A stretch of DNA of 64,000 nt from NCBI GenBank assembly GCA_041649015.1, contig JBAZNU010000002.1, forward strand, positions 124,001 to 188,000, given 5' to 3'. The stretch comes from Ignavibacteria bacterium (GTDB taxonomy: Bacteria; Bacteroidota; Ignavibacteria; Tepidaquicellales; Tepidaquicellaceae). The position numbers were made by a program, and so were the translations under genes. The notes beneath the pieces are model-generated. The model was not told where the DNA came from. It did not search any database and saw nothing but the letters and a program-made list of their open reading frames with translations. Positions 42,139 to 51,737 of this stretch are shown piece after piece (the first letter of the stretch is position 1; each line of letters starts with the position of its first letter).

Positions 42139-42747
42139 TTGAAAAAACTTTTCATAATATTAGTTTTTATAAATTCTTCCAATTCTTTATTTTGTCAAAG
42201 TTTAGAGAAATATGATCTATCCAACAAAAATTCATTCTCGGTTTCGAAAACGGCTGATTCTTTTCTTCCTTATTCTATAGTGTTTGCTTCTATAATTTAT
42301 CTTTTAAATCCAATAATACTGTTCGAAAATGATAGGATAAATCTTGGTTTTAATAAAGAATTCTCTGTTGGATTTGGTCACTTTGGCGAGCACAGGATTT
42401 CAGCTGATTATGCCTATATCTTCAGAGAAGAGAATACACAGCATTTTAGACTCGGGTACAAATATGATTATTTACTGAAAGATATAGAGCCATCGAACAC
42501 ATTGCAAACATCATCCGCAGTCACTTTTGGATTATCTTATTTTACGGATTTTTCATTAAGCGGAATATCTCCAGAAATTGGTATCGGGTATTCAATAAGA
42601 AATAATAAGCTACTCATATATCCAAATGCAAAATTTAGATTTACTTTAATGCAGGACTTGAAAGGGAATTTATTTGATTTTTCATTTGGTGTAATGTTTG
42701 GAATCGCAAATCCTTTCACCGGAAGCAAAGTAAGAAAAAAATTTTGA
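42139..42747 (+). CDS. Predicted outer-membrane barrel protein heading the mla operon
   Basis: A 202 aa protein with a signal peptide (about 1-20, ending LFCQS) and alternating beta-strand pattern with Gly-Phe/Tyr turns (GFNKEFSVGFGHFG, FRLGYKYDYL, GIGYSIRNNK, FDFSFGVMFGI). Predicted as a small outer-membrane barrel. No known family recognised. It starts at TTG 42139 and is 4 nt from the mlaE ATG, so it belongs to the lipid-transport operon. By position it could be the outer-membrane end of the Mla-type pathway, a role filled by the MlaA lipoprotein in E. coli, but no MlaA-like sequence is present. Confidence 0.65.
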   Translation: MKKLFIILVFINSSNSLFCQSLEKYDLSNKNSFSVSKTADSFLPYSIVFASIIYLLNPIILFENDRINLGFNKEFSVGFGHFGEHRISADYAYIFREENTQHFRLGYKYDYLLKDIEPSNTLQTSSAVTFGLSYFTDFSLSGISPEIGIGYSIRNNKLLIYPNAKFRFTLMQDLKGNLFDFSFGVMFGIANPFTGSKVRKKF

Positions 42748-42751
42748 GAAG

Positions 42752-43513
42752 ATGAAATATACTAAGTTAATAAAAATTAAAATAAGCGAGGCAGGACTTA
42801 TAGTTCTTTTTAGCCTGCGTTTTTTTAGAGAATCATTGAAACCTCCTTTCGAAATTCGAGAGATATCAAGACAGTTCTATTATCTAATAGTTAATTCCCT
42901 TCCATTAGTTAGTATAACAGGCATTATTATTGGATTAACACTCGCATTGCAATTAAAGCCTACTCTTGGATCTTTTGGTGCAGATGCAATGATACCTTCA
43001 CTATTATCTGTCTCAATACTTCGTGAAATAGGGCCTGTTATTATATCTTTAATATGTGCTGGTAAGATGGGATCTGCTATTGGTGCTGAACTCGGTTCAA
43101 TGAAAGTGACAGAACAGATCTTTGCGATGGAAGTCTCAGCGGTACGTCCTTTCAGGTATTTAGTGGTCACAAGGGTTATTGCAACTACAATCGGTGTTCC
43201 TCTATTAATTGTATACGCCAATCTATTAGCCCTTTACGGAGGATATATTGCAATGAAATTAATCAGTAACACAAACTTTCAGTTATACTTTACGACCGCA
43301 CTTAATGTGTTGGGATTTATTGACGTATTACCGTCATTTCTTAAGACTTTTCTATTCGGATTTACTATAGGTATTGTTGGTTCTTACAAAGGTTATAATT
43401 GCTCGCGAGGTACAGAAAGTGTAGGAATTGCTGCAAATTCATCTGTAGTCTTATCTTCTCTTTTAATAATTCTAATTGATTTAATAATGGTTCAACTTTC
43501 AACTCTCATTTAA
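42752..43513 (+). CDS. mlaE: MlaE-like phospholipid ABC transporter permease
   Basis: A 253 aa inner-membrane permease with about five helices. The MlaE pattern is visible: LREIGPVIISLICAGKMGSA, GAELGSMKVTEQIFAMEVSA (the EQ loop that faces the ATPase) and LKTFLFGFTIGIVGSYKGYNC. It moves phospholipids between the inner membrane and the periplasmic MCE ring. Its stop shares one base with the mlaF ATG. Confidence 0.95.
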   Translation: MKYTKLIKIKISEAGLIVLFSLRFFRESLKPPFEIREISRQFYYLIVNSLPLVSITGIIIGLTLALQLKPTLGSFGADAMIPSLLSVSILREIGPVIISLICAGKMGSAIGAELGSMKVTEQIFAMEVSAVRPFRYLVVTRVIATTIGVPLLIVYANLLALYGGYIAMKLISNTNFQLYFTTALNVLGFIDVLPSFLKTFLFGFTIGIVGSYKGYNCSRGTESVGIAANSSVVLSSLLIILIDLIMVQLSTLI

Positions 43514-44250
43514 TGATTGATAAGTATAAATATATTATTGAAATTAAACATTTGAACAAATCTTTCAATAGTACACGTATTATTGAAGATATCAACCTCA
43601 ATGTAAAGAGAGGAGAAACAATAGTAGTACTTGGAAAGTCAGGAACCGGAAAATCTGTGATTTTACAATGTATTATAGGTCTCCTAATACCTGAAAATGG
43701 TGAAGTTATAGTTTTTGGAGACGATATATTTTCTATGTCTGAAAAAGGATTTAATGCATTCAGAAAGAAAACAGGTTTTCTTTTTCAGAGCGGAGCACTT
43801 TATGATTCGATGAGTGTGCGAGAAAATCTTGAGTTTCCTTTAAAGAGACATTATAAACTTTCAAAGAATGAACTTGAAGTACGGGTAAAAAAATCTTTAG
43901 AAGAGGTTGGATTGCTCGAAGCTATAAATAAAATGCCGTCAGAAGTATCGGGCGGGATGAGAAAGAGGATAGGGTTAGCACGAACTTTAATATTACAACC
44001 TGAGATTATTTTGTATGATGAACCCACGACGGGTCTTGATCCTGCAACGTCAAGGGAAATAAGTAGATTAATCAGAAATATACAGAAAGAAAGAAATATT
44101 ACTTCAATTGTAGTAACCCACGATATGGAATGTGTTGAAATAACTGCAGACAGAGTAGTTGTATTAAAGGACGGAAAGTTTATTATTAATGACACTTATG
44201 ATGAAGTCAGGAAATCAAAAGACGAATTTATTAAATCATTTTTTGAATAA
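43513..44250 (+). CDS. mlaF: MlaF-like phospholipid ABC transporter ATPase
   Basis: A 245 aa ATPase with GKSGTGKSVILQ (Walker A), FLFQSGALYDSM (Q-loop region), VSGGMRKRIGLARTL (signature), LYDEPTTGLDP (Walker B) and VTHDM (H-loop). It drives the adjacent MlaE permease. The stop is 16 nt before the mlaD ATG. Related to the orphan ATPase at 36.6 kb but not a recent duplicate, since most surface residues differ. Confidence 0.94.
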   Translation: MIDKYKYIIEIKHLNKSFNSTRIIEDINLNVKRGETIVVLGKSGTGKSVILQCIIGLLIPENGEVIVFGDDIFSMSEKGFNAFRKKTGFLFQSGALYDSMSVRENLEFPLKRHYKLSKNELEVRVKKSLEEVGLLEAINKMPSEVSGGMRKRIGLARTLILQPEIILYDEPTTGLDPATSREISRLIRNIQKERNITSIVVTHDMECVEITADRVVVLKDGKFIINDTYDEVRKSKDEFIKSFFE

Positions 44251-44266
44251 AAATTTAGATAATAAT

Positions 44267-45298
44267 ATGAATAGTGATTTTAAAAAGAACCTTATTGTAG
44301 GATTATTTACCATTGTTGGCATTAGTCTATTTACATTTATAATATTTTATATAGGCAGCAACGATAATCTTTTTACACACACAATAAAAGTGATTACATA
44401 TTTTGAGAATGTTTCCGGCTTAAAATCCGGAACCAATGTTACATATTCGGGAATAGATGTAGGCTCTGTAACTGATATTAATATTGTGGAAGGGAATAAG
44501 ATTGAAGTAATAATGCGTGTAGAATCTAAGGTGAAGAAATATATTAAAACCGATTCACGGGTTTCGATAGTATCTGAAGGACTTGTCGGGAGTAAAGTTA
44601 TTGATATATCAGCAGGTACTCCGGGTTTACCAGAAATTGAAAATGGAGCTGTACTTACATCGATTAAACCGCTTACAGCGGAGGACATAATGAAATCGTT
44701 AAAAGAAACCGGTGATAATGCTACCTTAATTACAAAGGATCTCGCGGATATTACAAACCGTATTAATAAGGGGGAGGGCACTGTAGGACAACTATTAACA
44801 AATGATTCACTTTATGAATCTATTAATAATGTACTCCAAAGTTTCGGAGCTCATTCAAAAGATTTAAACGGAATATTTGCAAATCTTGGTCTTGCTATTT
44901 CTGGAATTTCAAATGATTTTGATAAACTAACGAAAGAACTTAATTCTACAGTAAAAGATCTGTCTTCAATTACGAGTAAACTTAATTCGAATGAGAGTTT
45001 TATTGGTACATTATTAACAGATACACTCTTCTCAAATAATTTGAAGGAAACTATAGAATCGGCAAGGAATACAGCAAAAAATCTTGAAGGAGGTTCGTTT
45101 AGTTTTAATCAAAATATGGAAGCACTAAAGCATAATTTCTTCTTTAAAGGATACTTTGAGGATATGGGTTACTGGGATAAGGAAAAATTTGAGATAGAAT
45201 ACGATAACAGAATGCAAAAGCTCAAAGAATCACAAATTAAACTGGACAGCCTTAATAATCTAATCAATAATTATGAAAGGAAATTGAAAGAGAAATAA
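44267..45298 (+). CDS. mlaD: MlaD-like MCE domain protein
   Basis: A 343 aa membrane-anchored substrate-binding subunit. One N-terminal membrane helix (about 10-27), the MCE domain (about 38-115, ITYFENVSGLKSGTNVTYSGIDVG and SEGLVGSKVIDIS), then a long helical tail with recurring motifs (about 145-340) of the kind that extends into the periplasm, ending in a charged coiled coil. The start is taken as the ATG at 44267, 17 nt after the mlaF stop, rather than the in-frame start at 44189 inside mlaF. It completes the E-F-D set. Confidence 0.92.
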   Translation: MNSDFKKNLIVGLFTIVGISLFTFIIFYIGSNDNLFTHTIKVITYFENVSGLKSGTNVTYSGIDVGSVTDINIVEGNKIEVIMRVESKVKKYIKTDSRVSIVSEGLVGSKVIDISAGTPGLPEIENGAVLTSIKPLTAEDIMKSLKETGDNATLITKDLADITNRINKGEGTVGQLLTNDSLYESINNVLQSFGAHSKDLNGIFANLGLAISGISNDFDKLTKELNSTVKDLSSITSKLNSNESFIGTLLTDTLFSNNLKETIESARNTAKNLEGGSFSFNQNMEALKHNFFFKGYFEDMGYWDKEKFEIEYDNRMQKLKESQIKLDSLNNLINNYERKLKEK

Positions 45299-45375
45299 TT
45301 ATTCGTATGGGAACTACAAATAACTAATATGAATTTTAAATAGTGTAACCTATTAAAAATATAAAATATAATAAA

Positions 45376-46782
45376 ATGCAGGAATATGATATAACAGTTA
45401 TTGGAAGTGGTCCGGGAGGATACACAGCAGCTATAAGAGCCGCACAATTAGGATTTAAAACAGCCATTGTTGAAAGAGATAAATTAGGTGGGGTATGCCT
45501 GAATTGGGGCTGTATTCCGACAAAAGCTCTTATAAAGAGTGCTGAGATGATGAACAAAGTTAAGCATGCAGGTGATTATGGACTTAAGATTGAAGGAGTT
45601 GGTTTTGATTTTCCAAAAATAATACAACGATCAAGGAAAGTTGCTGAAGCATCTGAGAAGGGTGTTCAGTTTTTGATGAAGAAAAACAAGATAACTATTA
45701 TCAATGGGACAGGATCCTTTAAGAAGGACAAGACAATATCGATTAAAGATAAAGACGGTAAGGAAGTTGAGATTATAAAATCGAAACATATTATTCTAGC
45801 AACAGGAGCACGTGCAAGGACTCTACCTGGCATTAAGTTTGATGAGAAAAGGATTTTATCTTCAACCGGTGCAATGCTTGTTCAGGATTTTCCGTCAAAA
45901 CTCACCATTGTGGGTAGCGGAGCTATTGGAATGGAATTTGCATATTTTTATAATGCCTTAGGATCTGAAGTAACGATTATTGAAATGCTGCCTCAAATTC
46001 TTCCGATTGAGGATAAGGAAATATCTGATGTAGTTGCCAGAGAATTTAAGAAAAGTGGCATGAAGATATTTACTGAAACGAAGACGGAAAGTGTCGAAGT
46101 AAAAGGAAATAAGGTGATTACAAAGGTTAGCGGAAAAGCAAACGATTCTTTTGAATCCGATGCAGTTCTTCTCGCAATTGGAGTTACTGGAAATATCGAG
46201 AATCTTGGACTTGAAAACCTTGGAGTCGAGTTGTTCAAGAATGCTATAAAGGTAGACAGTGATTACAAGACTAATGTTGACGGATTATATGCAATTGGTG
46301 ATGTCGCATTGATAGACGAAAAGGGAAAACCATGGCTTGCTCATGTTGCATCTGCAGAAGCTGTTAACTGTGTAGAAAAAATCAAAGGGCATACAACTGG
46401 TGATATCGATTATAATAATATTCCCGGATGTACATATTGCCAGCCACAGGTTGCCTCAGTTGGTATGACAGAAGACAAAGCCAGAGCGGCAGGATATAAA
46501 CTTAAAATAGGTAAGTTTCCGTTTTCAGCAAATGGTAAATCAAGAGCAGCCGGAGAGATTGCAGGTCTTGTAAAACTAATATTTGATGATGAATACGGTG
46601 AATTATTAGGGGCTCATATAGTGGGAGCTGAAGCAACAGAACTTATTAGCGAACTTGTTATGGTGAAATCACTTGAGGGGACAGGGGAGTCAATTATAAA
46701 AACAATACATGCACATCCAACCCTTACTGAATCAATACTTGAGGCTGCAGGGGTTGCTTACGGCGAAGCAATAAACCTATAA
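45376..46782 (+). CDS. lpdA: Dihydrolipoyl dehydrogenase
   Basis: E3 component that reoxidises dihydrolipoamide of 2-oxoacid dehydrogenases or the glycine cleavage system. The 468 aa protein has FAD-binding VIGSGPGGYTAAIRAAQLG, the redox disulphide GGVCLNWGCIPTKAL (Cys41, Cys46), NAD-binding VGSGAIGMEFA, IGDVA, and the interface His-Glu pair in HAHPTLTESI. No E1 or E2 genes are adjacent. It is followed by a terminator. Confidence 0.96.
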   Translation: MQEYDITVIGSGPGGYTAAIRAAQLGFKTAIVERDKLGGVCLNWGCIPTKALIKSAEMMNKVKHAGDYGLKIEGVGFDFPKIIQRSRKVAEASEKGVQFLMKKNKITIINGTGSFKKDKTISIKDKDGKEVEIIKSKHIILATGARARTLPGIKFDEKRILSSTGAMLVQDFPSKLTIVGSGAIGMEFAYFYNALGSEVTIIEMLPQILPIEDKEISDVVAREFKKSGMKIFTETKTESVEVKGNKVITKVSGKANDSFESDAVLLAIGVTGNIENLGLENLGVELFKNAIKVDSDYKTNVDGLYAIGDVALIDEKGKPWLAHVASAEAVNCVEKIKGHTTGDIDYNNIPGCTYCQPQVASVGMTEDKARAAGYKLKIGKFPFSANGKSRAAGEIAGLVKLIFDDEYGELLGAHIVGAEATELISELVMVKSLEGTGESIIKTIHAHPTLTESILEAAGVAYGEAINL

Positions 46783-46808
46783 GTTCACAGAGAAATGTAA
46801 ATAAAAAC

Positions 46809-46829
46809 GGGGCGTAAGCCCCATTTTTA
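46809..46829. terminator. Rho-independent terminator between lpdA and the convergent nucleotidyltransferase
   Basis: GGGGC (46809-46813) and GCCCC (46818-46822) with a GTAA tetraloop, preceded by an A run and followed by ATTTTTATT. The hairpin has A-tracts before and T-tracts after, so it can serve both the lpdA transcript and the convergent minus-strand gene. Confidence 0.85.
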
Positions 46830-46833
46830 TTAA

Positions 46834-47823
46834 TTATATTTCAGAATATTCTCCTAAACTTATTATTTTACTCTTTTTAATAATTTTTGAATGTTTCCCT
46901 ATAAGAGAATTTCTTATTACTGAGTTTTCTATATGTGTATTATTTTCAACTATTGAATTCATAATTATACTGTTTTTTAAAATACAGCCGTCATTAATAG
47001 CAGTATACGGTCCTATTATGCAATTGTCCAGAGTAACATCTTTACCTATGAAGACAGGGTAATTTAGCATGCAATTTTTATAACTATACTTTTTGATATT
47101 CTTTTCCAGCAAGTATTGATTAGTCTCAAGAATTGTCTCATGCTTTCCGCAATCAAGCCAGCCTTCAACATAATACGGAACAAACTTTTCATTCTGCTTT
47201 ATCATCACTTCCATTGCATCGGTGATCTGATATTCTCCCTTTGTTGTAATGTTGTTTTTTATTATGTGTTCTATAGAATTAAAAAGTAAATTGGAATTTT
47301 TAATTAAATAAATGCCTACAATTGCATCATCTGAAGATGAGACTTCAGGCGAGGCAGGTTTTTCAACAAACCTTGAAATAAATCCCTTTTTATTTGTTTC
47401 AACAACCCCAAACCTTTTAGGATCATCAACCTTTTTGACTCCTATAGCAGAGAATTTATTTTTAACAATATCCTTCAGGTCAACATCGAACAGCGTATCA
47501 CCAAGAATAATTAATGCCTCTTCATTTTTTATTGGATCGAACTTTTCTTTTGCGCAAAGGACAGCATGGCCAAGTCCAAGCATTTCTTTCTGCTCTACGA
47601 AATCGAATCTGAATTTAAATGTATGTTTCAGATAATTCCTGATTTCATCACCTTTATAACCGATGATGAAAATTATTCGATCGGCAATTTTCTTTTGAAT
47701 CAGTTCATTTACGATGTAATAAATCATCGGATGTCCTGCAACATTCATTAACACTTTTGGCATAGTCAGGGTGTGAGGTCTTAATCTTGTACCAACACCT
47801 GCAACGGGAATAATGACATTCAT
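46834..47823 (-). CDS. Sugar-1-phosphate nucleotidyltransferase with left-handed beta-helix tail
   Basis: A 329 aa protein that makes an NDP-sugar from a sugar-1-phosphate and NTP. The signature IPVAGVGTRLRPHTLTMPK and the Asp in LGDTLFDVD place it in the RmlA/GalU-like family. The C-terminal third (about 250-329) contains hexapeptide-repeat residues (NYPVFIGKDVTLDNCIIGPY, NSIIMNSIVEN) forming a beta-helix, the layout of GlmU/GMPP-type enzymes but without an acetyltransferase active site visible. Base and sugar are not determinable. It lies 10 nt after alaS on the same strand. Confidence 0.9.
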   Translation of the reverse strand: MNVIIPVAGVGTRLRPHTLTMPKVLMNVAGHPMIYYIVNELIQKKIADRIIFIIGYKGDEIRNYLKHTFKFRFDFVEQKEMLGLGHAVLCAKEKFDPIKNEEALIILGDTLFDVDLKDIVKNKFSAIGVKKVDDPKRFGVVETNKKGFISRFVEKPASPEVSSSDDAIVGIYLIKNSNLLFNSIEHIIKNNITTKGEYQITDAMEVMIKQNEKFVPYYVEGWLDCGKHETILETNQYLLEKNIKKYSYKNCMLNYPVFIGKDVTLDNCIIGPYTAINDGCILKNSIIMNSIVENNTHIENSVIRNSLIGKHSKIIKKSKIISLGEYSEI

Positions 47824-47833
47824 GAATATATTT

Positions 47834-50563
47834 TTAAAGTTTACTTTTTATATTATTTATAAACGAATTTAATACTTCATTCAATTTTGATACATCCTTT
47901 GCCCCAGCTGTAGCAAGCTGAGGTCTCCCACCACCACCACCGCCAAGTTGTTTAGCGATTTCGGAGATAAATTTACCGGCAGAGAATCCTTTATCCTTTA
48001 TAAGATTATCGCTAACCGCGCAGACGAGAGAAATTTTATTATCTATGACAGAAGCAACAAGGATTATACCATTCTTTAGTATCTTTCTCATTTCTTCACC
48101 AATTTCTTTGAATTCATCTGTAGTTTCAATATTAAGAACTTCTGCAAGTATAACACTGCCATTTATCTTTTCAACTTTATCAATCTTAGACTTCAGTATA
48201 TTAGTATGTTTTTTAATATTTAGTTTAATAAGCTTTTTATTCTGGAGCCTCTTTTCGTCAAGAAACTTTTCCCTGAATTCATAAAGAGATTTAATGTTAT
48301 TATCCTGTTGTTCAAGAAGAAGCTTCATGATAGAAGTATCTTTGAAATCAGTTTTTCTGTAACCTTCTTTGAAAGATTTAATACCGGCAATAAAATTAGA
48401 TGAATACTTCTCGGGTAATTCATTTATTATCTTTTCAATGTCAGATGTTCTATCTTCAAGCAGTTTGACTATACCTTCGCCAGTTCGAGCAAAAATTCTT
48501 CTTACGCCAGAAGATATACTTTCCTCTTTTACTATTTTAAAAAGACCTATATCACCTGTATTCTGAACGTGCGTACCACCACAGAATTCAATACTATAAT
48601 CTTTATCCATAATAACAACTCTTACCCTGCTGCCATATTTCTCACCGAAGAATTTCTTAACTTGTGGAATATTATTGGCATCATCTATTGGAAGGTCATT
48701 GAGAGTCTGAACCTGTATATTCTCAGAAATTTTAGAGTTTACCAAATTCTCTATAGATTTAATTTCCTCAGTGCTGACTTTTTGGTAATGAGGAAAATCA
48801 AACCTTAGATGTTCTTCTGAAACTAAAGAGCCCATTTGTTTTACGTGAGGACCTAGAACCTGTCTTAGCGCTTCATGAACAAGATGAGTAGCAGAATGAT
48901 TTCTTTGAATCGATTCCCGTCTTTTGATATCAATAACAGCTGTTACGTTTTTGTTCAGGAGATTCTTATGGTCATAATTTTTGACATATATAAAATGATT
49001 GTTCTTACTATCTATAACATCGAGTTCATAGCCATCATTAAATATAATTTTACCTGTATCACTAACTTGTCCTCCTGATTCGGAGTAAAATGGATTGTCT
49101 TTAAGTACAAGTACTTCAATATCTGAACCAGCAATTCTTTTCGCCTGCAGTAGCGATGTTTTTATTCCCTTCTCATCAATCTCATAAGGATTGTAAACGG
49201 GATTAACGGATTTAAGTTTTTCGTCGAGTTCAAAGAGCTTAGTGTCTGCAATGATAACATCATCTTTTCTTGCAGACCTTGCACGTTCTTTCTGTTTATT
49301 CATTTCTTCGTTAAACCTATTTATATTGACCTCAAAACCGTGTTCTCGAGCAATAACCTGAGTAAGGTCGAGAGGGAAACCGTAAGTATCGTACAATTTA
49401 AATGCGACTTCACCCGGAAACACTTTATCATTATTTCCTTTAATCAGTTCATAGACCTCTTTGAAATGTTCAATACCCTTATCAAGAGTAATATTGAAAC
49501 TGATTTCTTCGCCCATGATAACATTTTTAATGTATTCACTTTTTTCAATTATTTCAGGGAAAGTATCTCCAAAGACTTCAATAACAGCATCAACGAGACG
49601 GTACATGAAAGGTTCACTGAATTCGAGTTTACGTGCAAGACGTAATGCACGTCTAAGTATTCTTCTCAGAACATAGCCTCTGCCTTCGTTGGAGGGCATT
49701 GCTCCATCACTTATAGCGAAAATCAAAGCTCGAATGTGGTCAGCAATGGCATTCATTACAGAGATTAATTCACCTTCATATTTTTTACTTGTTATACTAC
49801 AGATGCTATTAATAATTGGAATGAATAAATCGGTATCGTAATTTGATTTTTTACCGTTCAATGCTCTAACGATTCTTTCAAGTCCCATACCTGTATCGAC
49901 ATGCTTATGAGGTAAAGCGTGAAGATCACCGTGCTGATCACGGTTGTACTGAATAAAAACAAGGTTCCAGATTTCAATTACGTCTTCGAGGCCAGCATTA
50001 ATATCTTCGGATTTGCATCCATTTTCAGTAAGATCGATATGAATTTCAGAACAAGGACCGCAAGGACCAGTTTCTCCCATTTCCCAAAAGTTATCTATTT
50101 CATCAAACTTTAAAATATGTTTGGGATCAATATCTGTTTCTGTTTTCCAGTATTCAAAAGCTTCATCGTCAGTTTTGTAAACAGAAGCCCAAAGTTTTTC
50201 CTTTGGAAGCTTCCAAACTTCGGTAAGAAGCTGCCAAGCCCATTTTATAGCATCCTTTTTGTAATAATCTCCAAATGACCAGTTACCAAGCATTTCAAAG
50301 AAAGTATGGTGGTAACCGTCCATACCTACTTCCTCAAGGTCATTATGTTTACCACCTGCCCTTATACATTTTTGAGTATTAACCGCACGGGAATACTCGC
50401 GTGCACCAATGCCGAGAAATACATCTTTAAACTGATTCATACCAGCGTTTGTAAAAAGTAAAGTCGGGTCTTCAAATGGAACAACAGGTGCCGATTGTAC
50501 AGCTGTATGTCCACGATCTTTAAAGAATTTTATGAATGAGTTTCTTATCTCTTTTGACGTCAT
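47834..50563 (-). CDS. alaS: Alanyl-tRNA synthetase
   Basis: The 909 aa protein has class II motifs in the first 450 residues (TLLFTNAGMNQFKDVFLG, GGKHNDLEEVG, FFEMLGNWSFGDY, and GSG-like DTGMGLERI), the editing domain with metal ligands NHSATHLVHEAL and CGGTHVQNTGD, and the C-terminal C-Ala domain with GGGGGGRPQLATAGA. All expected parts are present. It heads a two-gene unit with the nucleotidyltransferase. Confidence 0.97.
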   Translation of the reverse strand: MTSKEIRNSFIKFFKDRGHTAVQSAPVVPFEDPTLLFTNAGMNQFKDVFLGIGAREYSRAVNTQKCIRAGGKHNDLEEVGMDGYHHTFFEMLGNWSFGDYYKKDAIKWAWQLLTEVWKLPKEKLWASVYKTDDEAFEYWKTETDIDPKHILKFDEIDNFWEMGETGPCGPCSEIHIDLTENGCKSEDINAGLEDVIEIWNLVFIQYNRDQHGDLHALPHKHVDTGMGLERIVRALNGKKSNYDTDLFIPIINSICSITSKKYEGELISVMNAIADHIRALIFAISDGAMPSNEGRGYVLRRILRRALRLARKLEFSEPFMYRLVDAVIEVFGDTFPEIIEKSEYIKNVIMGEEISFNITLDKGIEHFKEVYELIKGNNDKVFPGEVAFKLYDTYGFPLDLTQVIAREHGFEVNINRFNEEMNKQKERARSARKDDVIIADTKLFELDEKLKSVNPVYNPYEIDEKGIKTSLLQAKRIAGSDIEVLVLKDNPFYSESGGQVSDTGKIIFNDGYELDVIDSKNNHFIYVKNYDHKNLLNKNVTAVIDIKRRESIQRNHSATHLVHEALRQVLGPHVKQMGSLVSEEHLRFDFPHYQKVSTEEIKSIENLVNSKISENIQVQTLNDLPIDDANNIPQVKKFFGEKYGSRVRVVIMDKDYSIEFCGGTHVQNTGDIGLFKIVKEESISSGVRRIFARTGEGIVKLLEDRTSDIEKIINELPEKYSSNFIAGIKSFKEGYRKTDFKDTSIMKLLLEQQDNNIKSLYEFREKFLDEKRLQNKKLIKLNIKKHTNILKSKIDKVEKINGSVILAEVLNIETTDEFKEIGEEMRKILKNGIILVASVIDNKISLVCAVSDNLIKDKGFSAGKFISEIAKQLGGGGGGRPQLATAGAKDVSKLNEVLNSFINNIKSKL

Positions 50564-50656
50564 TATATCTATGATATTTGCAAATTTAACTTTAACATTA
50601 AAGATAATTTAAACGGGAACCATTATAAATGCAAATAGTGAAGAAAAATAGAATGT

Positions 50657-50692
50657 AAAAAGCAACACCCTAAATGTTGAGGGTGTTGCTTG
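50657..50692 (-). terminator. Rho-independent terminator of the outer-membrane protein gene
   Basis: On the minus strand AAGCAACACCCT and AGGGTGTTGCTT form a 12-bp stem (50661-50692) with an 8-nt loop, followed by a short T run. It begins 10 nt after the stop of the barrel gene at 50702. Confidence 0.85.
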
Positions 50693-50701
50693 AAACTAAT
50701 A

Positions 50702-51421
50702 TCAGAATATTATTCTAATGCCAGTATCAACGACGAAAACCTTCATATCCTGATTGAATGTATCAGTGTTTTCTGTTTTAACTCCATTTATGATTGTAGT
50801 TGTCTTTACGTTTTCGAATTTAGGAGTAGCACCAACTAGTCCGATTGATGAAATCCAGAAAATGTTTTTAGACAGGGGATAAGCTCCGCTGAGTGAAATC
50901 ATGTAAGTGAGAGCTGTTGTAGACTTCTCATCCTGAATGTATGAATTGCTTCCGCTTGTTAGTTCAACTTTCGGTGATGTAGTACTCATAATACCGGAGT
51001 ATGCTTTGAATCCAACAATCAGACTTTTTGATGCCGGGTAAGAATATTCAAGTCCAATCAGACCTCCAAAAATATTCCAACTTTTTGAATCTGCAGTCCA
51101 AGCATTACCAGTCTGGCTACTCAGCAGCTGATTGAGATTAGCAAGATCTGTACCGTTCGAATTAAAAAATCCCATAACATTAATTCCAAGCACGTCAACG
51201 AGTTTATAACCTACGACAGCTTCTGCTTTAAAGCCCAGCTTTGCGAAACCGGAATTTTTGTTGAGAGCATCTGTTTTTCCCAGATCACCGTAAGGAAAAC
51301 TGGGACCAACCCGAACTTCAACGTTAAATTTTTTGCTGAAGCTGCTTTGCACATAATTTTGTGCATGGGAGAATGAAATATGGAATGACAAGATAAAAAA
51401 CAGAACAATAATTATTCTCAT
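50702..51421 (-). CDS. Outer-membrane beta-barrel protein (hypothetical)
   Basis: A 239 aa protein with a signal peptide (1-20, ending SFSHAQ), then a barrel pattern: FNVEVRVGPSFPYGDLG, GFKAEAVVGYKLV, IFGGLIGLEYSYP, GFKAYSGIMS and a C-terminal VVDTGIRIIF. A Thr-rich loop with NGVKTENTDTF sits near the end. The OmpW/OprF-like small barrel class is likely, function unknown. Single gene with its own terminator. Confidence 0.72.
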   Translation of the reverse strand: MRIIIVLFFILSFHISFSHAQNYVQSSFSKKFNVEVRVGPSFPYGDLGKTDALNKNSGFAKLGFKAEAVVGYKLVDVLGINVMGFFNSNGTDLANLNQLLSSQTGNAWTADSKSWNIFGGLIGLEYSYPASKSLIVGFKAYSGIMSTTSPKVELTSGSNSYIQDEKSTTALTYMISLSGAYPLSKNIFWISSIGLVGATPKFENVKTTTIINGVKTENTDTFNQDMKVFVVDTGIRIIF

Positions 51422-51737
51422 ATATTTAAAATAATAGTTTTATACTTCTGCTATATAATAATTTTTTAGACTTAAATAAAGGTAAGAGGAATTGCATAAT
51501 CATTTAGTATAAAAAATATGAAATTTATATGCAAATCAGTGATGCTTAATAGGATAATTATATCTGAATAACAAAAGAGAAAAAATATAGTATAGTAACT
51601 TTCATTTTGTACATTTCCTTCGATTTTGAACTGCTTTAAGTGAAAAGAGTCAAAATGAAAACATTAGGCAATTATAAGGCTAATTAGAGCGCAAGATAAG
51701 GCAAGTTATAGAAAAAAACCCAATAATAGTGCAGACA
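51422..51737. other. 316-bp AT-rich intergenic region
   Basis: Between two minus-strand genes. I see no ORF, tRNA, hairpin terminator or clear promoter in it. It presumably holds the promoter of the barrel gene at its left end and the 3' leader of the carboxylase transcript at its right end. Confidence 0.4.
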
